Translations under genes and position numbers: made by a program
Shown: positions 17,301 through 47,591 of the stretch, piece after piece
How positions within the stretch are numbered: position 1 is the stretch's first letter
Layout: every line of letters starts with the position of its first letter
Notes under the pieces: model-generated
What the model saw: the letters and a program-made list of their open reading frames with translations, nothing else
Told to the model about the DNA's origin: nothing
The model's database searches: none
Assembly: GCF_030551255.1 (NCBI RefSeq)
Contig: NZ_CP130630.1
Coordinates: forward strand, 62,001 to 126,000
Direction: 5' to 3'
Source of the DNA: Streptomyces sp. NL15-2K
GTDB lineage: Bacteria > Actinomycetota > Actinomycetes > Streptomycetales > Streptomycetaceae
Length of the DNA stretch: 64,000 nucleotides

Positions 17301-20300
17301 CGGGCCAGGGCAGTGTGCAGGGTGTGGTGTTCTGGCTGTTCCTTGCGGTGCACCGGTACGGCGAGGCTGTCGGGGCTCAGGACGCCGAGCAGGGCGGTGA
17401 GCGTGGTGTGCGGGCCGACCTCGAGATGGGTGGTGGCGTCCAGGGCGTGCACGCCGTCGGCGTAGCGGACGGTGCCGCGCACGTGGTCGGTCCAGTAGCG
17501 GGCGCTGGTCAGCAACTCCGGGCCGGCCAGGGTGCCGGTCACATTCGAGACCACCGGGATGGTCGGCGGGTGGTAGGTGACCGATTCCGCGACCGCACGG
17601 AAGTCACCCAGCATCGGATCCAGCTGCGGGGAGTGGAAGGCGTGCGAGACACGCAGGGCGGTGGCCTTGCGGCCCCGCTCCCGCCACCCCTCGGCAAGCT
17701 CGTGCACCCGGTCACGGTCACCGGAGATGACCGTCGCACGCGGCCCGTTGACCGCCGCGAGAGACACCGCCTCCTCATGGTCGGCGATCAGGGCGAGGGT
17801 TTCCTCCTCGGAAGCCTGCAACGCCACCATCGCGCCGGTGGCCGGGAGCGCCTGCATCAGCCGCGCCCGCGCCGCGATCAGGCGCGCCGCGTCCGCGAGA
17901 TCGAACACACCGGCCAGGTGCGCCGCCGTCAACTCCCCCAGCGAATGCCCGATCAGCACATCAGGACGCACCCCGGCCCACGTCACCAGCCGGTAGAAGG
18001 CCACCTCCCACGCGAACAATGCCGGCTGCGTATAACCCGTCTCGTCGATCAGAGAAGCCTCCGCGCTGCCGGGCAGGGCGAGCAGGATCTCCCTGAGCGG
18101 TCGCTCCAGGTGCGGATCGAGCGCCGCGCACACCTCGTCGAGCGCGTCGGCGAACACCGGGTAACACGCAGCCAGTTCACGCCCCACACCCGGTTGCTGC
18201 GCGCCCTGGCCGGGAAAGTGGAACGCCAGATGCCCGTCATGACCCGTGTCGTGACCGGTGACGAGCCGGCGATGCTCCTGTCCTGAGGCGAGTGCCGCCA
18301 GCCCTTCACGGGCCTGCGCGATGTCGTCCGCGCTGACCACCGCACGGTGATCGAAAGCGGTGCGAGAGATCAACTGCGCGGCGACGCCCGCCAGATCGGA
18401 GTCCTGGCGGTCCTCCAGCCACTCCCCCAGCCGACCGGCCTGATCACGCAACGCCGCGCCCGACTTCGCCGACACGACCAGAGCCATCGGTCCCTCGGCC
18501 GGCCCCTGCTCCGGCACCACCGACGGGCCCTGCTCAAGAATCAAGTGCGCGTTCGTCCCGCTGACGCCGAAGGAGGAGACGGCGGCGCGGCGCGGCCGGT
18601 CGCGGCCGGGCCAGGGCCGGTCATCGGTCAGCAACGACACCGCGCCCGCCGTCCAGTCGACGTGCGTGGACGGCTGGTCGATGTGCAGCGACCGCGGCAG
18701 CAGTCCGTGCCGCATGGCCTCGATCATCTTGATGATCCCGGCCACCCCGGCCGCGGCCTGGGTATGACCGATATTCGACTTCACCGACCCCAGCCACAAC
18801 GGATCGCCCGCCTCCCGGCCCTGCCCATACGTCGCCAGCAACGCCTGCGCCTCAATGGGGTCGCCAAGTGTGGTCCCCGTCCCGTGCGCCTCCACCACAT
18901 CCACATCACGCACCGACAACCGGGCGTTCGCCAGCGCCTGCCGGATCACCTTCTGCTGCGACGGCCCGTTCGGCGCCGTCAGACCATTCGAGGCACCGTC
19001 CTGATTCACCGCCGAACCACGAACCACCGCAAGCACCGGATGCCCCTTGGCCCGCGCATCCGACAACCGCTCCAACAACACCAACCCCGCACCCTCACCC
19101 CACCCCGTGCCGTCCGCGGCATCCGCGAACGACCTGCACCGCCCGTCGGGCGCCAGACCGCGCTGCCGGCTGAAGACCAGGAAGGGCGACGGCGACGCCA
19201 TGACGGTGACCCCTCCGGCCAGCGCCAGAGAGCATTCGCCCTGTCGTATCGCCTGGCAGGCGAGATGCACCGCGACCAGGGACGACGAGCACGCCGTGTC
19301 GATCGACATGGCCGGCCCCTCGAACCCGAACGTGTAGGCCAGCCGACCGGCGACGACACTCTGCTGGTTGCCGGTCCCCAGGTGGCTCTCCAGGTCGGCC
19401 GGTGCGTCGTAGACGCGCGGGCCGTACTCCTGTGGGATCACGCCCGCGAACGTGCCGGTGTCGCTGCCGCGGACGGTGGCCGGGTCGATACCCGCCCGCT
19501 CCAACGACTCCCACGCCAGCTCCAGCAGCAGCCGCTGCTGCGGATCGATCGCCAACGCCTCCCGCGGCGAGATCCCGAAGAAACCCGGATCGAACTCCGC
19601 CGCCTCATACAGAAACCCACCACTACGCGCATACGTCGTCCCCGCATGATCGGGATCCGGGTGATACAACCCCTCCAGATCCCAACCCCGGTCCACCGGA
19701 AACCCTTCGATCGCATCCCGGCCCCCCGCCACCAACTCCCACAAACCCTCCGGCGACCGCACACCCCCCGGAAAACGGCACGCCATCGCCACCACCGCGA
19801 TCGGCTCGTCGTCCATGACCGTTCGGGCGGAGACGGATGCCCCGGGCGCGGACTTGGTCGCGGTGAGGGAGCCAAGCAGATGCTCGGCGAGCCCGTCGGG
19901 TGTCGGGTGGTCGAAGACGAGGGTGGTGGGCAGGGACAGTCCCGTGCGGGTGGCGAGACGGTTGCGGAGTTCGAGTGCGGTGAGCGAGTCGAAGCCCAGC
20001 TCGACGAACGGCCGCCCGGGTGCGACAGCCGTCGGGTCGGAGTGGCCGAGTACGGCGGCGACTTGTGTACGGACGAGGTCGAGCAGGATCGCGTGGTGCC
20101 GGCCCACCGCTTCCTTTGCCAGTCGCCGGGCCAGTTGATCCGCGGGGGTGCCCGACTGGCGGGCCGAGGTCGGCCTGGCTCCGCCACGGCGGACGTTCCG
20201 CAGCACCGCCGGAACCGACGCGTCATCCGCACTCGGGGCCAACCGGGTGGCGACTACGGCGGGCAGGCCCGAGGCGCAGCCGTGATGCAACAGGGCATGG

Positions 20301-23300
20301 CCCAGTGCCGCGGTCAGCGGGGCAAGCCCCGTCCGGGTGATCCGTGTGCGGTCGGCCGCGGTGAGCCCGCCGGTCATCGCGCTCGCCTCGTCCCACAGTC
20401 CCCAGGCGATGCTCGTGGCCGGCAGGCCCTGGTGGTGCCGGTGGACGGCGAGGGCGTCGAGGAAGGCGTTGGCCGCCGCGTAGTTCGCCTGTCCCGGGGA
20501 GCCGATGACACCGGCCACCGAGGAATACAGGACGAACCTCTCGACGGGATGGCTCCGGGTGAGTTCGTGGAGCCACCAGGCACTGTTCGCCTTTGTCGCG
20601 AGCACGGTGCGCAGCCGCTCCTCGTCGAGGGAGGTCACGGGCGCGTCGTCGACCATGCCGGCCAGGTGGTAGACGGCGGTGAGGGGGTGCTCCGGGGGGA
20701 GGGTGTCGAGCAGGGCCGCGAGGGCGTCGCGGTCGGTGACGTCACAGGCTTCGGCGCGGACGTGTGCGCCCAGGTCGGTGAGTTCGGCGACGAGTTCGGG
20801 CGCGTGGCCGGTGCGGGAGACCAGCAGCAGGTGGCTGCCGGCAGTGGTGGCGGCGAGGTGCCGGGCCAGCAGGCCGCCCAGGGCACCGGTGCCCCCCGTG
20901 ATCAGCGTCGTGCCAGACGTGACTGTCGCCGTCGCCGTCGCCGGGAGCGTCAGGCCCACCTTGCCGGTGTGCCGGGCCTGGGCGAGGTGACGAAGGGCGT
21001 CCCGGGCGTGCCGTACGTCCCACGTGGTCACGGGGAGCGGCCGTAGCGCACCCGTCTCGAACAGTTCGCCGAGTGCGGCGAACATGGCATGGATGTGCTC
21101 CGGACCGGTATCGAGCGTGTCGAAGGTCGTGTAGCGGATGCCGGGATGCGTCTCGGCGATCAGGTCAGGGTCGCGCCGGTCGGTCTTGCCGATCTCGACG
21201 AACTCGCCGCCCCTGGGCAGCAGCCGGAGCGACGCGTCGATGAACTCGCCGGTGAGGGAGTTGAGTACGACGTCGACCCCGCGTCCCTGGGTGGTCTCCG
21301 TGAACCGTTCCTCGAACTCGAGGGTGCGGGACGACGCCAGATTCCGTACGCCGCCCTCGCGCAGCGTGTCCCACTTCTGCGGATGGGCGGTGGCGTAGAC
21401 GGTGGCACCCCAGTGCTCGGCGAGTTGCAGCGCGGCCAATCCCACTCCGCCCGCCGCCGCGTGCACCAGCACGGACTGGCCGGCGCGCAGGCGGGCGACG
21501 TCGTGGAGCGCGTGGTAGGCGGTGAGGAACACCATCGGGGTGGTGGCGGCCTGGGCGTACGTCCAGCCGGTCGGGACGGGCGAGAGGTAGCGGTGGTCGG
21601 TGATCCCGCTCGGCCCCGTGCCGCCGGGGAAGAGGCCCATCACCCGGTCGCCCGGGGCGAAGTCCGTCACGTCGTCGGCCACCTCGACCACGACACCGGC
21701 GCCTTCGCCGCCGAGCGGCCGGTCGTCGGCGACCATGCCCAGGGTGAGTACGACGTCCCGGAAATTCACCCCGGCGGCGCGCAGAGCGACCCGTACCTGA
21801 CCGGCGGCGAGTTCGTCGGGATCGGTGAACGGTGTCGCCGCCAGGTCGTCGACGCTCCCCGTGCCGCGCAGGGTCAGCCGCCAGTTGGGCGTCGGCGGCA
21901 GCGCCAGCCCGGTGTCGTCGGCGGTGCGGGCCATCCGTGGTGCGAGCAGCCCCGAACGGCGTACCGCCAGCTGTGGTTCCCCGCCGAGGACCGCCGCGGT
22001 CACGGCGTCGGTCAGGGAGACGTCCGCGTCCTCCCAGTCGATCAGCACCAGCCGTCCGGGGTGCTCGTTCTCCACGCTGCGCAGCAGCCCCAGCACGGCG
22101 GCCTGCGCCGGGTCGCAGTCGGTGTCGTGCGCGGCGGCGAGGGCGCCTCGCCGGGTGAGGACGACCAGACGAGCGGCGGCGAGGCGCGGTTCACCCAGCC
22201 ACTCCTGCACCAGCCGGAGCATGGCCGTCGTGGCCGCGCGGGTCCGTTCGACGGGGTCTCCGGCAAGCGGTGCGACCGCGGTCACCAGCAGATCGGGAAC
22301 GGATTCGGCCAGCTGGCCGAGGTCGCCTCCCCACACGGTCCCGGCGGGCAGCCGTACGCCCTCGGGCAGGTCGTCGCCGTGACCCAGGCAGGCCCATGTG
22401 GTGCCGTCCGGGAGGGCACGCGCGGGCGCCGGGACGGCGACCCATTCCAGGTGGAAGAGCCCGTCCCGCAGATTCTGTCCGGCCGTTGCGAGTTGAGCGG
22501 GGTCGACGGGACGCACGGTGAGCCGGGCGGCGGTCAGCAGAAGTGCTCCGGTGTCCGGATCACTGACGTGCACGGTGAACGCGCCCTTGCCCACGGGGCT
22601 CAGCCGGACGCGCACCGCGTGCCGGGCGGGGGCGTACCGTGCGACGCCTTCCCACGAGAACGGCAGCGCGAGGTCCCCCTCGCCGTCGGCGAGCAGCGGG
22701 TGCAGGGCCGCGTCCAACAGGGCCGGGTGGATGAGGAATCCGGTGGTGTCGGCGTCGGCGGGGAGTTCGATGTCCCCGTAGAGGTCGTCGCCGTCCCGCC
22801 AGATGGCGCGGGTTCCCTGGAACAGGGCTCCGTACTCGTAACCGCGCTCCGCGAGCTCGCCGTACAGGTGGTCGATGGGGAGCGCGACCGCGCCCGCCGG
22901 GGGCCACGCGGCGGCGAGATCGTCGTCCGGCGCGGCCACTGCCTGCGGGCCACCGAGGATGCCGGTGGCGTGGCGGATCCAGTCCGCGTCGGGTTCGCCC
23001 GCCGGCCGGGTGTGGAAGGTGATCGTACGGCGGCCTGCGGCGTCCGGCGCCGCGACCACCGCCTGGAGGTCGACGGCGCCCGAGTCCGGCAGGACCAAGG
23101 CCGCTTCCAGGACCAGCTCCGCGACGTCCGGGCTGCCGGCGCGTGCTCCGGCGTCGAGCGCGAGGTCGAGGAAGACGGTGGAGGGCACCGGGACGACGTC
23201 CATGACCCGGTGTTCGGCGAGCCATGCGTGGCTCGCCAGCGACAGTCGGGAGGTGGCGATGAAGGTGTCGTTGGCCGCGAGGGTGATCGCTGCACCGAGC

Positions 23301-26080
23301 AGGGGGTGTTCGGCGGTGTCGAGCCCGGCCGTGGTCAGGTCGGTGGTGCCGGTGCCGGCGGGCAGCCAGTAGTGCTCCCGCTGGAAGGGATAGGTGGGCA
23401 GGTCGGGATGCGGTGCCCCGGGAGTGGCCGGGTTGACCGCGCTCCAGTCGACGGAGTGGCCCTGGACGTGCAGGCGGGCCAGGGCAGTGTGGAAGGTGCC
23501 GGGTTCGGGCTGGTCCTTGCGGTGCACCGGTACGGCCGGCGTGTCCGGGCTCAGGACGCCGAGCAGGGCGGTGAGCGTGGTGTGCGGGCCGACCTCGAGA
23601 TGGGTGGTGGCGTCCAGGGCGTGCACGCCGTCGGCGTAGCGGACGGTGCCGCGCACGTGGTCGGTCCAGTAGCGGGCGCTGGTCAGCAACTCCGGGCCGG
23701 CCAGGGTGCCGGTCACATTCGAGACCACCGGGATGGTCGGCGGATGGTAGGTGACCGATTCCGCGACCGCACGGAAGTCACCCAGCATCGGATCCAGCTG
23801 CGGGGAGTGGAAGGCGTGCGAGACACGCAGAGCGGTGGCCTTGCGGCCCCGCTCCCGCCACCCCTCGGCAAGCTGCTGCACCCGGTCACGGTCACCGGAA
23901 ATGACCGTCGCACGCGGCCCGTTGACCGCCGCGAGCGACACAGCGTCCTCATGGTCGGCGATCAGGGCGAGGGTTTCCTCCTCGGTCGCCTGCAACGCCA
24001 CCATCGCGCCGGTGGCCGGGAGCGCCTGCATCAGCCGCGCCCGCGCCGCGATCAGGCGCGCCGCGTCCGCGAGATCGAACACACCGGCCAGGTGCGCCGC
24101 CGTCAACTCCCCCAGCGAATGCCCGATCAGCACATCAGGACGCACCCCGGCCCACGTCACCAGCCGGTAGAAGGCCACCTCCCACGCGAACAATGCCGGC
24201 TGCGTATAACCCGTCTCGTCGATCAGAGAAGCCTCCGCGCTGCCGGGCAGGGCGAGCAGGATCTCCCTGAGCGGTCGCTCCAGGTGCGGATCGAGCGCCG
24301 CGCACACCTCGTCGAGCGCGTCGGCGAACACCGGGTAACACGCGGCCAGTTCACGCCCCACACCCGGTTGCTGCGCGCCCTGGCCGGGAAAGTGGAACGC
24401 CAGTCCGCCCACCGCGGAGGGGCACTCGCCGGTGACGAGACGGGCGTGTTCCTCTCCCGAGGCAAGTGCGGCCAGACCCGCACGCGCCTGATCGACGTCG
24501 TCCGCGCCGACCACCCCCCGGTGGTCGAAAACGACCCGCGAAGACAACTGCCCCGCAGCACCTGCCAGTTCGGACAGTGACCGGCCCTCCAGCCACTCCC
24601 CCAGCCGACCGGCCTGATCACGCAACGCCGCGCCCGACTTCGCCGACACGACCAGAGCCATCGGTCCCTCGGCCGGCCCCTGCTCCGGCACCACCGACGG
24701 GCCCTGCTCAAGAATCAAGTGCGCGTTCGTCCCGCTGACGCCGAAGGAGGAGACGGCGGCGCGGCGCGGCCGGTCGCGGCCGGGCCAGGGCCGGTCATCG
24801 GTCAGCAACGACACCGCGCCCGCCGTCCAGTCGACGTGCGTGGACGGCTGGTCGATGTGCAGCGACCGCGGCAGCAGTCCGTGCCGCATGGCCTCGATCA
24901 TCTTGATGATCCCGGCGACCCCGGCGGCGGCCTGGGTATGACCGATATTCGACTTCACCGACCCCAGCCACAACGGATCGCCCGCCTCCCGGCCCTGCCC
25001 ATACGTCGCCAGCAACGCCTGCGCCTCAATGGGGTCGCCAAGTGTGGTCCCCGTCCCGTGCGCCTCCACCACATCCACATCACGCACCGACAACCGGGCG
25101 TTCGCCAGCGCCTGCCGGATCACCTTCTGCTGCGACGGCCCGTTCGGCGCCGTCAGACCATTCGAGGCACCGTCCTGATTCACCGCCGAACCACGAACCA
25201 CCGCAAGCACCGGATGCCCCTTGGCCCGCGCATCCGACAACCGCTCCAACAACACCAACCCCGCACCCTCACCCCACCCCGTGCCGGCCGCGGCATCCGC
25301 GAACGACCTGCACCGCCCGTCGGGCGCCAGACCGCGCTGCCGGCTGAACTCGACGAACATCGTGGGTGTGGCCATGACGGTGACGCCGCCGGCGAGAGCG
25401 AGGGAGCACTCGCCTTGCCGTATGGCCTGGCAGGCGAGGTGCACGGAGACCAGCGACGACGAGCACGCCGTGTCCACCGAGACCGCCGGGCCCTCCAGCC
25501 CGAAGGTGTAGGCAAGGCGGCCGGAGACGACGCTGGCCGCACTGCCGGTGCCCAGGTATCCCTCGAGGTCCGGCGGTGCCTGGTCGTGCCGTGCGCCGTA
25601 GTCGTCGTACATCACCCCGGCGAAGACGCCGGTGTCGCTGCCGCGGACGGTGGCCGGGTCGATACCCGCCCGCTCCAACGACTCCCACGCCAGCTCCAGC
25701 AGCAGCCGCTGCTGCGGATCGATCGCCAACGCCTCCCGCGGCGAGATCCCGAAGAAACCCGGATCGAACTCCGCCGCCTCATACAGAAACCCACCACTAC
25801 GCGCATACGTCGTCCCCGCATGATCGGGATCCGGGTGATACAACCCCTCCAGATCCCAACCCCGGTCCACCGGAAACCCGTCGATCGCATCCCTGCCCCC
25901 CGCAACCAACTCCCACAAACCCTCCGGCGACCGCACACCCCCCGGAAAACGGCACGCCATCGCCACCACCGCGATCGGCTCGTGGTGGGAGTCCTCCACC
26001 TGCTCCAGCCGTCGCCTGGTCGCGAGCAGGTCAGCCGTCGTCCGCCTGAGGTAGTCGCGGAGCTTCGCCTCGTTACTCAT
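14333..26080 (-). CDS. type I PKS, modules 4 and 5
   Basis: 3915-residue bimodular PKS. Module 4: KS (Cys about 205), malonyl-type AT ([13 protein letters not shown] about 757), DH, ER (about 1408-1712), KR ([17 protein letters not shown]) and ACP (Ser about 2031). Module 5: KS (about 2092, Cys 2264), malonyl AT (HAFHS about 2815), DH ([11 protein letters not shown], intact, about 3015), KR ([11 protein letters not shown]) and ACP (about 3783). The module 4 DH is odd: [11 protein letters not shown] replaces both glycines of HxxxGxxxxPG, though [11 protein letters not shown] keeps the catalytic Asp. Colinear outcome: a saturated C2 unit, then a CH=CH unit. The protein begins with a coiled docking segment and ends with [15 protein letters not shown]. 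The ATG lies 114 bp after PKS1. Modules 4 and 5 share long near-identical DNA blocks exactly 6174 bp apart. Confidence 0.96.
17161..19806. repeat. intragenic repeat, copy in module 5 (AT-KS)
   Basis: Matches 23335-25980 at a constant offset of 6174 bp. It runs from the end of the DH-side linker through the AT and most of the KS of module 5. Long stretches are identical, interrupted by a divergent patch around 18220-18400 (KS-AT linker) and another around 19160-19450 (KS variable region). The identical parts also share an unusual C-rich wobble pattern, which points to recent gene conversion and not just shared ancestry. Confidence 0.9.
23335..25980. repeat. intragenic repeat, copy in module 4 (AT-KS)
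   Basis: Partner of 17161-19806 at an offset of 6174 bp. Part of the KS segment (about 24725-25310) is also close to 12970-13570 in module 6, so three modules share the block. The AT regions of modules 4 and 5 are nearly the same, which agrees with both choosing malonyl-CoA. Confidence 0.9.
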
Positions 26081-26194
26081 GCTGGATCAGTCACCTCTGA
26101 TCGACTATGGCCCACCGACGTCCGCCGCGGCCTTCTGACGTGCAGGGACGCTGTTCAGCCTGCTCGTGCGTCCTTAACAGGCACTTGCCGCGGC
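26081..26194 (-). promoter_or_regulatory. PKS1-PKS2 gap with TTAG-like heptads
   Basis: The only sizeable gap inside the PKS operon (114 bp). Read on the minus strand it carries CTTTAGG (overlapping the PKS1 stop) and GTTAAGG 22 bp further on. These resemble the heptads upstream of the PLP-enzyme gene. AGAGGTGA lies about 10 bp before the PKS2 ATG and can serve as its ribosome-binding site. An internal promoter is possible but unproven. Confidence 0.35.
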
Positions 26195-45084
<18,890 letters not shown>

Positions 45085-45088
<4 letters not shown>

Positions 45089-45900
45089 CGGTTGCTCCCC
45101 TCCCGTGCGACGGGCCGCGACACGGCTGCGCCGACGCGGGCCGCGAACCGCCGGCTCGCCGCGCCGACCAGGAAGAAGTGACCCCCCGGCAGCCTGTGCA
45201 GACCGAACTCCCCGTTGCTGTGCTCGGCCCAGGCGGCCGCCTCGCTCTCGGCGACCAGCGGGTCGCCGGCACCGTGGAACGCCTCGACCGGCCATGGCAC
45301 GGGACCGGCCGGCGTATGCACCCTGCTCGCGCACAGGCGCAGATCCCCTCGGGTGAGGGTGAGCGCGGCCTCGACCCAGTCGGGGTAGGCGAGCATGTCC
45401 TCGGACAGACCGCCGCACGAGAGCATCTGCGCGCGCAGCACCCCGTCGGGCTGCGCGTGTGCCGCGGCGAAGGCGGCCGGCAGATGGGGTGCGCGGCACG
45501 CGCCGGTGAGCAGCCGACGCGGCGTACTGGCCCCGCGTTCGGCCCGCCGGACCGCGAGATCGTGGGCGACGAGGGCGCCCATGCTGTGGCCGTAGAGGGC
45601 GTACGGACGGTCGAGATACGGGTCGAGTTGGGTGTCGAGGTCCGCCACGAGCGCGGCCATGTCCATGGGCAGCGGATCGTGCAGTCGCCGCTCTCGGCCG
45701 GGCAGTTGCACCGGTACGACGTTGACCCGGTCCGCCAGCACGTTGCGCAGCACGGTGAAGACGGACGCGGAACCTCCCGCGTGGGGGAAGCAGAACAGCC
45801 GCGGACGGGCGTCGGTGGCCGGCCGTACGGAGAGGTAGGGCGTGAGCCTGCCCGTTTCGTGTCGCTGGGCCGACGGGACCTCGAGTCGCTTCTCAAGCAC
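45085..45900 (-). CDS. type II thioesterase
   Basis: 271-residue alpha/beta hydrolase of the editing thioesterase family that removes stalled or wrong acyl groups from carrier proteins. FPHAGGSAS at 39-47 forms the oxyanion region, GHSMG holds nucleophile Ser106, and the catalytic His is in GGHFF near the C terminus. It starts with GTG, preceded by GGAGG at good spacing, and is the first gene of the 44-kb PKS operon; its stop overlaps the PKS1 start. A second type II thioesterase is at 51842, so the two may serve the PKS and the NRPS respectively. Confidence 0.93.
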
Positions 45901-46007
45901 TTGCCGCCTCCGGAGGGGTGGGGTCGCGTCATCGTCGCGACCGTCGCCAAACCCGCCCTAAGGCGGGACCAGTCCGGAGCCTGGACGACTTCACGACACT
46001 CGAAAGA
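45901..46007. promoter_or_regulatory. PKS operon promoter region
   Basis: Together with the two operators that follow, this forms the divergent gap between the PKS operon (minus) and the exporter (plus). On the minus strand, CTTAGGG and TTTGGCG sit four bases apart near 45947-45964, a spacing used by SARP regulators. The match is weak, so this is only a candidate activator site. Confidence 0.4.
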
Positions 46008-46028
46008 TTAGATACGCTGAGTTCCCTA
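46008..46028. promoter_or_regulatory. TetR operator candidate O1 (exporter)
   Basis: 21-bp imperfect inverted repeat: TTAGATAC, five bases, GTTCCCTA. Its left arm is identical to that of O2, which begins 23 bp later, and to that of the site upstream of tetR. Confidence 0.75.
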
Positions 46029-46030
46029 GA

Positions 46031-46051
46031 TTAGATACGGAACGTTTCCTA
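46031..46051. promoter_or_regulatory. TetR operator candidate O2 (exporter)
   Basis: TTAGATAC, five bases, GTTTCCTA; second of a tandem pair ending 19 bp before the exporter ATG. A repressor bound here would cover the promoter and the region just before the ribosome-binding site (AGGGGGAG). Confidence 0.8.
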
Positions 46052-46070
46052 TGGCAGGGGGAGTCGCAAC

Positions 46071-47519
46071 ATGTCAGAGACCCGGTCCAAGGACCGTCTC
46101 GATCCGGCGCTGCTCAAGCTCGCCGGCATTCTCGTGATCGGCGGCCTGGCGCCGCTGCTCGACACCACGATCGTCAACGTCGCCCTCGACGGGCTCAGCC
46201 GGCAGCTCGACAGCACGGTGACCACGGTGCAGTGGGTCAGCACCGGCTACCTGCTGGCCTTCGCCATGTCGATTCCGGCCACCGGATGGGCCGCGGACCG
46301 GTTCGGCGCCAAGCGGGTCTGGATGTGGTCGCTGGCCCTGTTCATGGTCACCTCGGCGGCGGCCGGAGCGGCCTGGAACATCGAGAGCCTCATCGCCATC
46401 CGCGTGCTGCAGGGCATCGCGGGTGGTTTCATGCAGCCCGTGCTGCAGATCATGCTGGTCCGCTCCGCGGGACCGCGCCGGCTGGGCCGCATCCTGACCG
46501 TGGTCACCCTGGCCGCGGTCGTCGCGCCCATCCTCGGGCCGGTGCTCGGCGGCCTCATCGTCAGCAACACCAGCTGGCGCTGGATCTTCTACGTCAACGT
46601 GCCCCTGTGCCTGATCGCGCTGCTGCTCGCCTGGCGTCACCTGCCCGCCCAGGAGGCACGGACCACCAAGCGCCTGGACGTCGCGGGCATCGCCCTGCTG
46701 TCACCGGCGCTGGCCGGCGTCGTCTACGGCCTCACGGAGGTCGGGCGGTACGGCGGGTTCGGGAGGGCTCAGGCCATCGTGCCGCTGATCGGCGGCCTGG
46801 TGCTCCTGACGGCCTTCCTGCTGTACAGCCTGCGCAGGCGGGACGCCGTTCTGGATGTGCGCCTCTTCCGGGTGCGGTCGTTCTCGATGAGCGCGGTGCT
46901 GCTCTTCCTCGCGGGTTTCTCGTTGTACGGCGCGATCCTGCTGCTGCCCCTGTATTACCAGCAGGTGCGAGGAGACACGGCGTTGACCGCCGGTCTCCTG
47001 CTGGCTCCCCAGGGTCTCGGCGCTCTTCTCACCCGCTGGGCGGGCGGTCTCACCGACCGGATCGGAGCGAAGCCGATCGTCGTGTCCGGCATGCTGCTCG
47101 CGCTGGTGGGCACGCTGGCGTACACCCAGGTCGGCACGGACACCAACGAGTGGTACCTCGGCATCGCCCTGGTCGTCCGCGGCGCCGGGCTCGGCGCGGC
47201 GACGGTGGCCATCGTGACCGGGGCCTACGTCGACCTGACCCCGGACGACATCCCGAACGCGACCACCGTGATCCGCATCATGCAGCAGCTCGGCGGTTCG
47301 TTCGGCACGGCCGCGCTGGTGGTGATCCTGGAGCACGCGACGTCGGGCAGCGGGCTGGGCGACCGGGCCGCCGGGTTCGGGACGGCGTTCTGGTGGGTGA
47401 CGGGCTTCAGCGTCCTGGCCCTGGTCCCGGCACTGCTTCTGCCGTCCCGCAGGACGGGCCCGGCCGCTCAGAAGGCGGCGGCTTCGGGAACGAGCGGCCG
47501 GCCCGTCCCCACGAAGTGA
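46071..47519 (+). CDS. MFS exporter, EmrB/QacA (DHA2) type
   Basis: 482-residue membrane protein with about 14 predicted membrane spans. Family motifs include LDTTIVNVAL in the first span, GWAADRFGAKRVW in the loop after the second span, and LGPVLGG in the fifth (motif C of drug antiporters). It likely pumps the cluster product out by proton antiport and so gives self-resistance. ATG with AGGGGGAG upstream. It is divergent from the PKS operon and has two tandem copies of the operator also found at the tetR gene 13 kb away, so product-induced derepression is likely. A long hairpin follows the stop. Confidence 0.95.
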   Translation: MSETRSKDRLDPALLKLAGILVIGGLAPLLDTTIVNVALDGLSRQLDSTVTTVQWVSTGYLLAFAMSIPATGWAADRFGAKRVWMWSLALFMVTSAAAGAAWNIESLIAIRVLQGIAGGFMQPVLQIMLVRSAGPRRLGRILTVVTLAAVVAPILGPVLGGLIVSNTSWRWIFYVNVPLCLIALLLAWRHLPAQEARTTKRLDVAGIALLSPALAGVVYGLTEVGRYGGFGRAQAIVPLIGGLVLLTAFLLYSLRRRDAVLDVRLFRVRSFSMSAVLLFLAGFSLYGAILLLPLYYQQVRGDTALTAGLLLAPQGLGALLTRWAGGLTDRIGAKPIVVSGMLLALVGTLAYTQVGTDTNEWYLGIALVVRGAGLGAATVAIVTGAYVDLTPDDIPNATTVIRIMQQLGGSFGTAALVVILEHATSGSGLGDRAAGFGTAFWWVTGFSVLALVPALLLPSRRTGPAAQKAAASGTSGRPVPTK

Positions 47520-47524
47520 CCGCC

Positions 47525-47584
47525 GGGCTCCGTAGGCGGTTCCCGGCGGTGCCGCGGCACCGGCGGGAACCGCCTACGGAGCCC
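47525..47584. terminator. bidirectional hairpin terminator
   Basis: Very long hairpin: a perfect 21-bp stem (47525-47545 with 47564-47584) whose centre is itself palindromic (GGTGCCGCGGCACC). It sits between the convergent exporter and NRPS stop codons. Confidence 0.9.
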
Positions 47585-47591
47585 TCGGCGT

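Noticed and set aside
45089..45499. Upstream extension of the PKS1 frame by 137 codons
   Set aside because: The extra residues are low-complexity and overlap the thioesterase gene; the ATG at 45088 has a strong ribosome-binding site and begins exactly at the KSQ domain.
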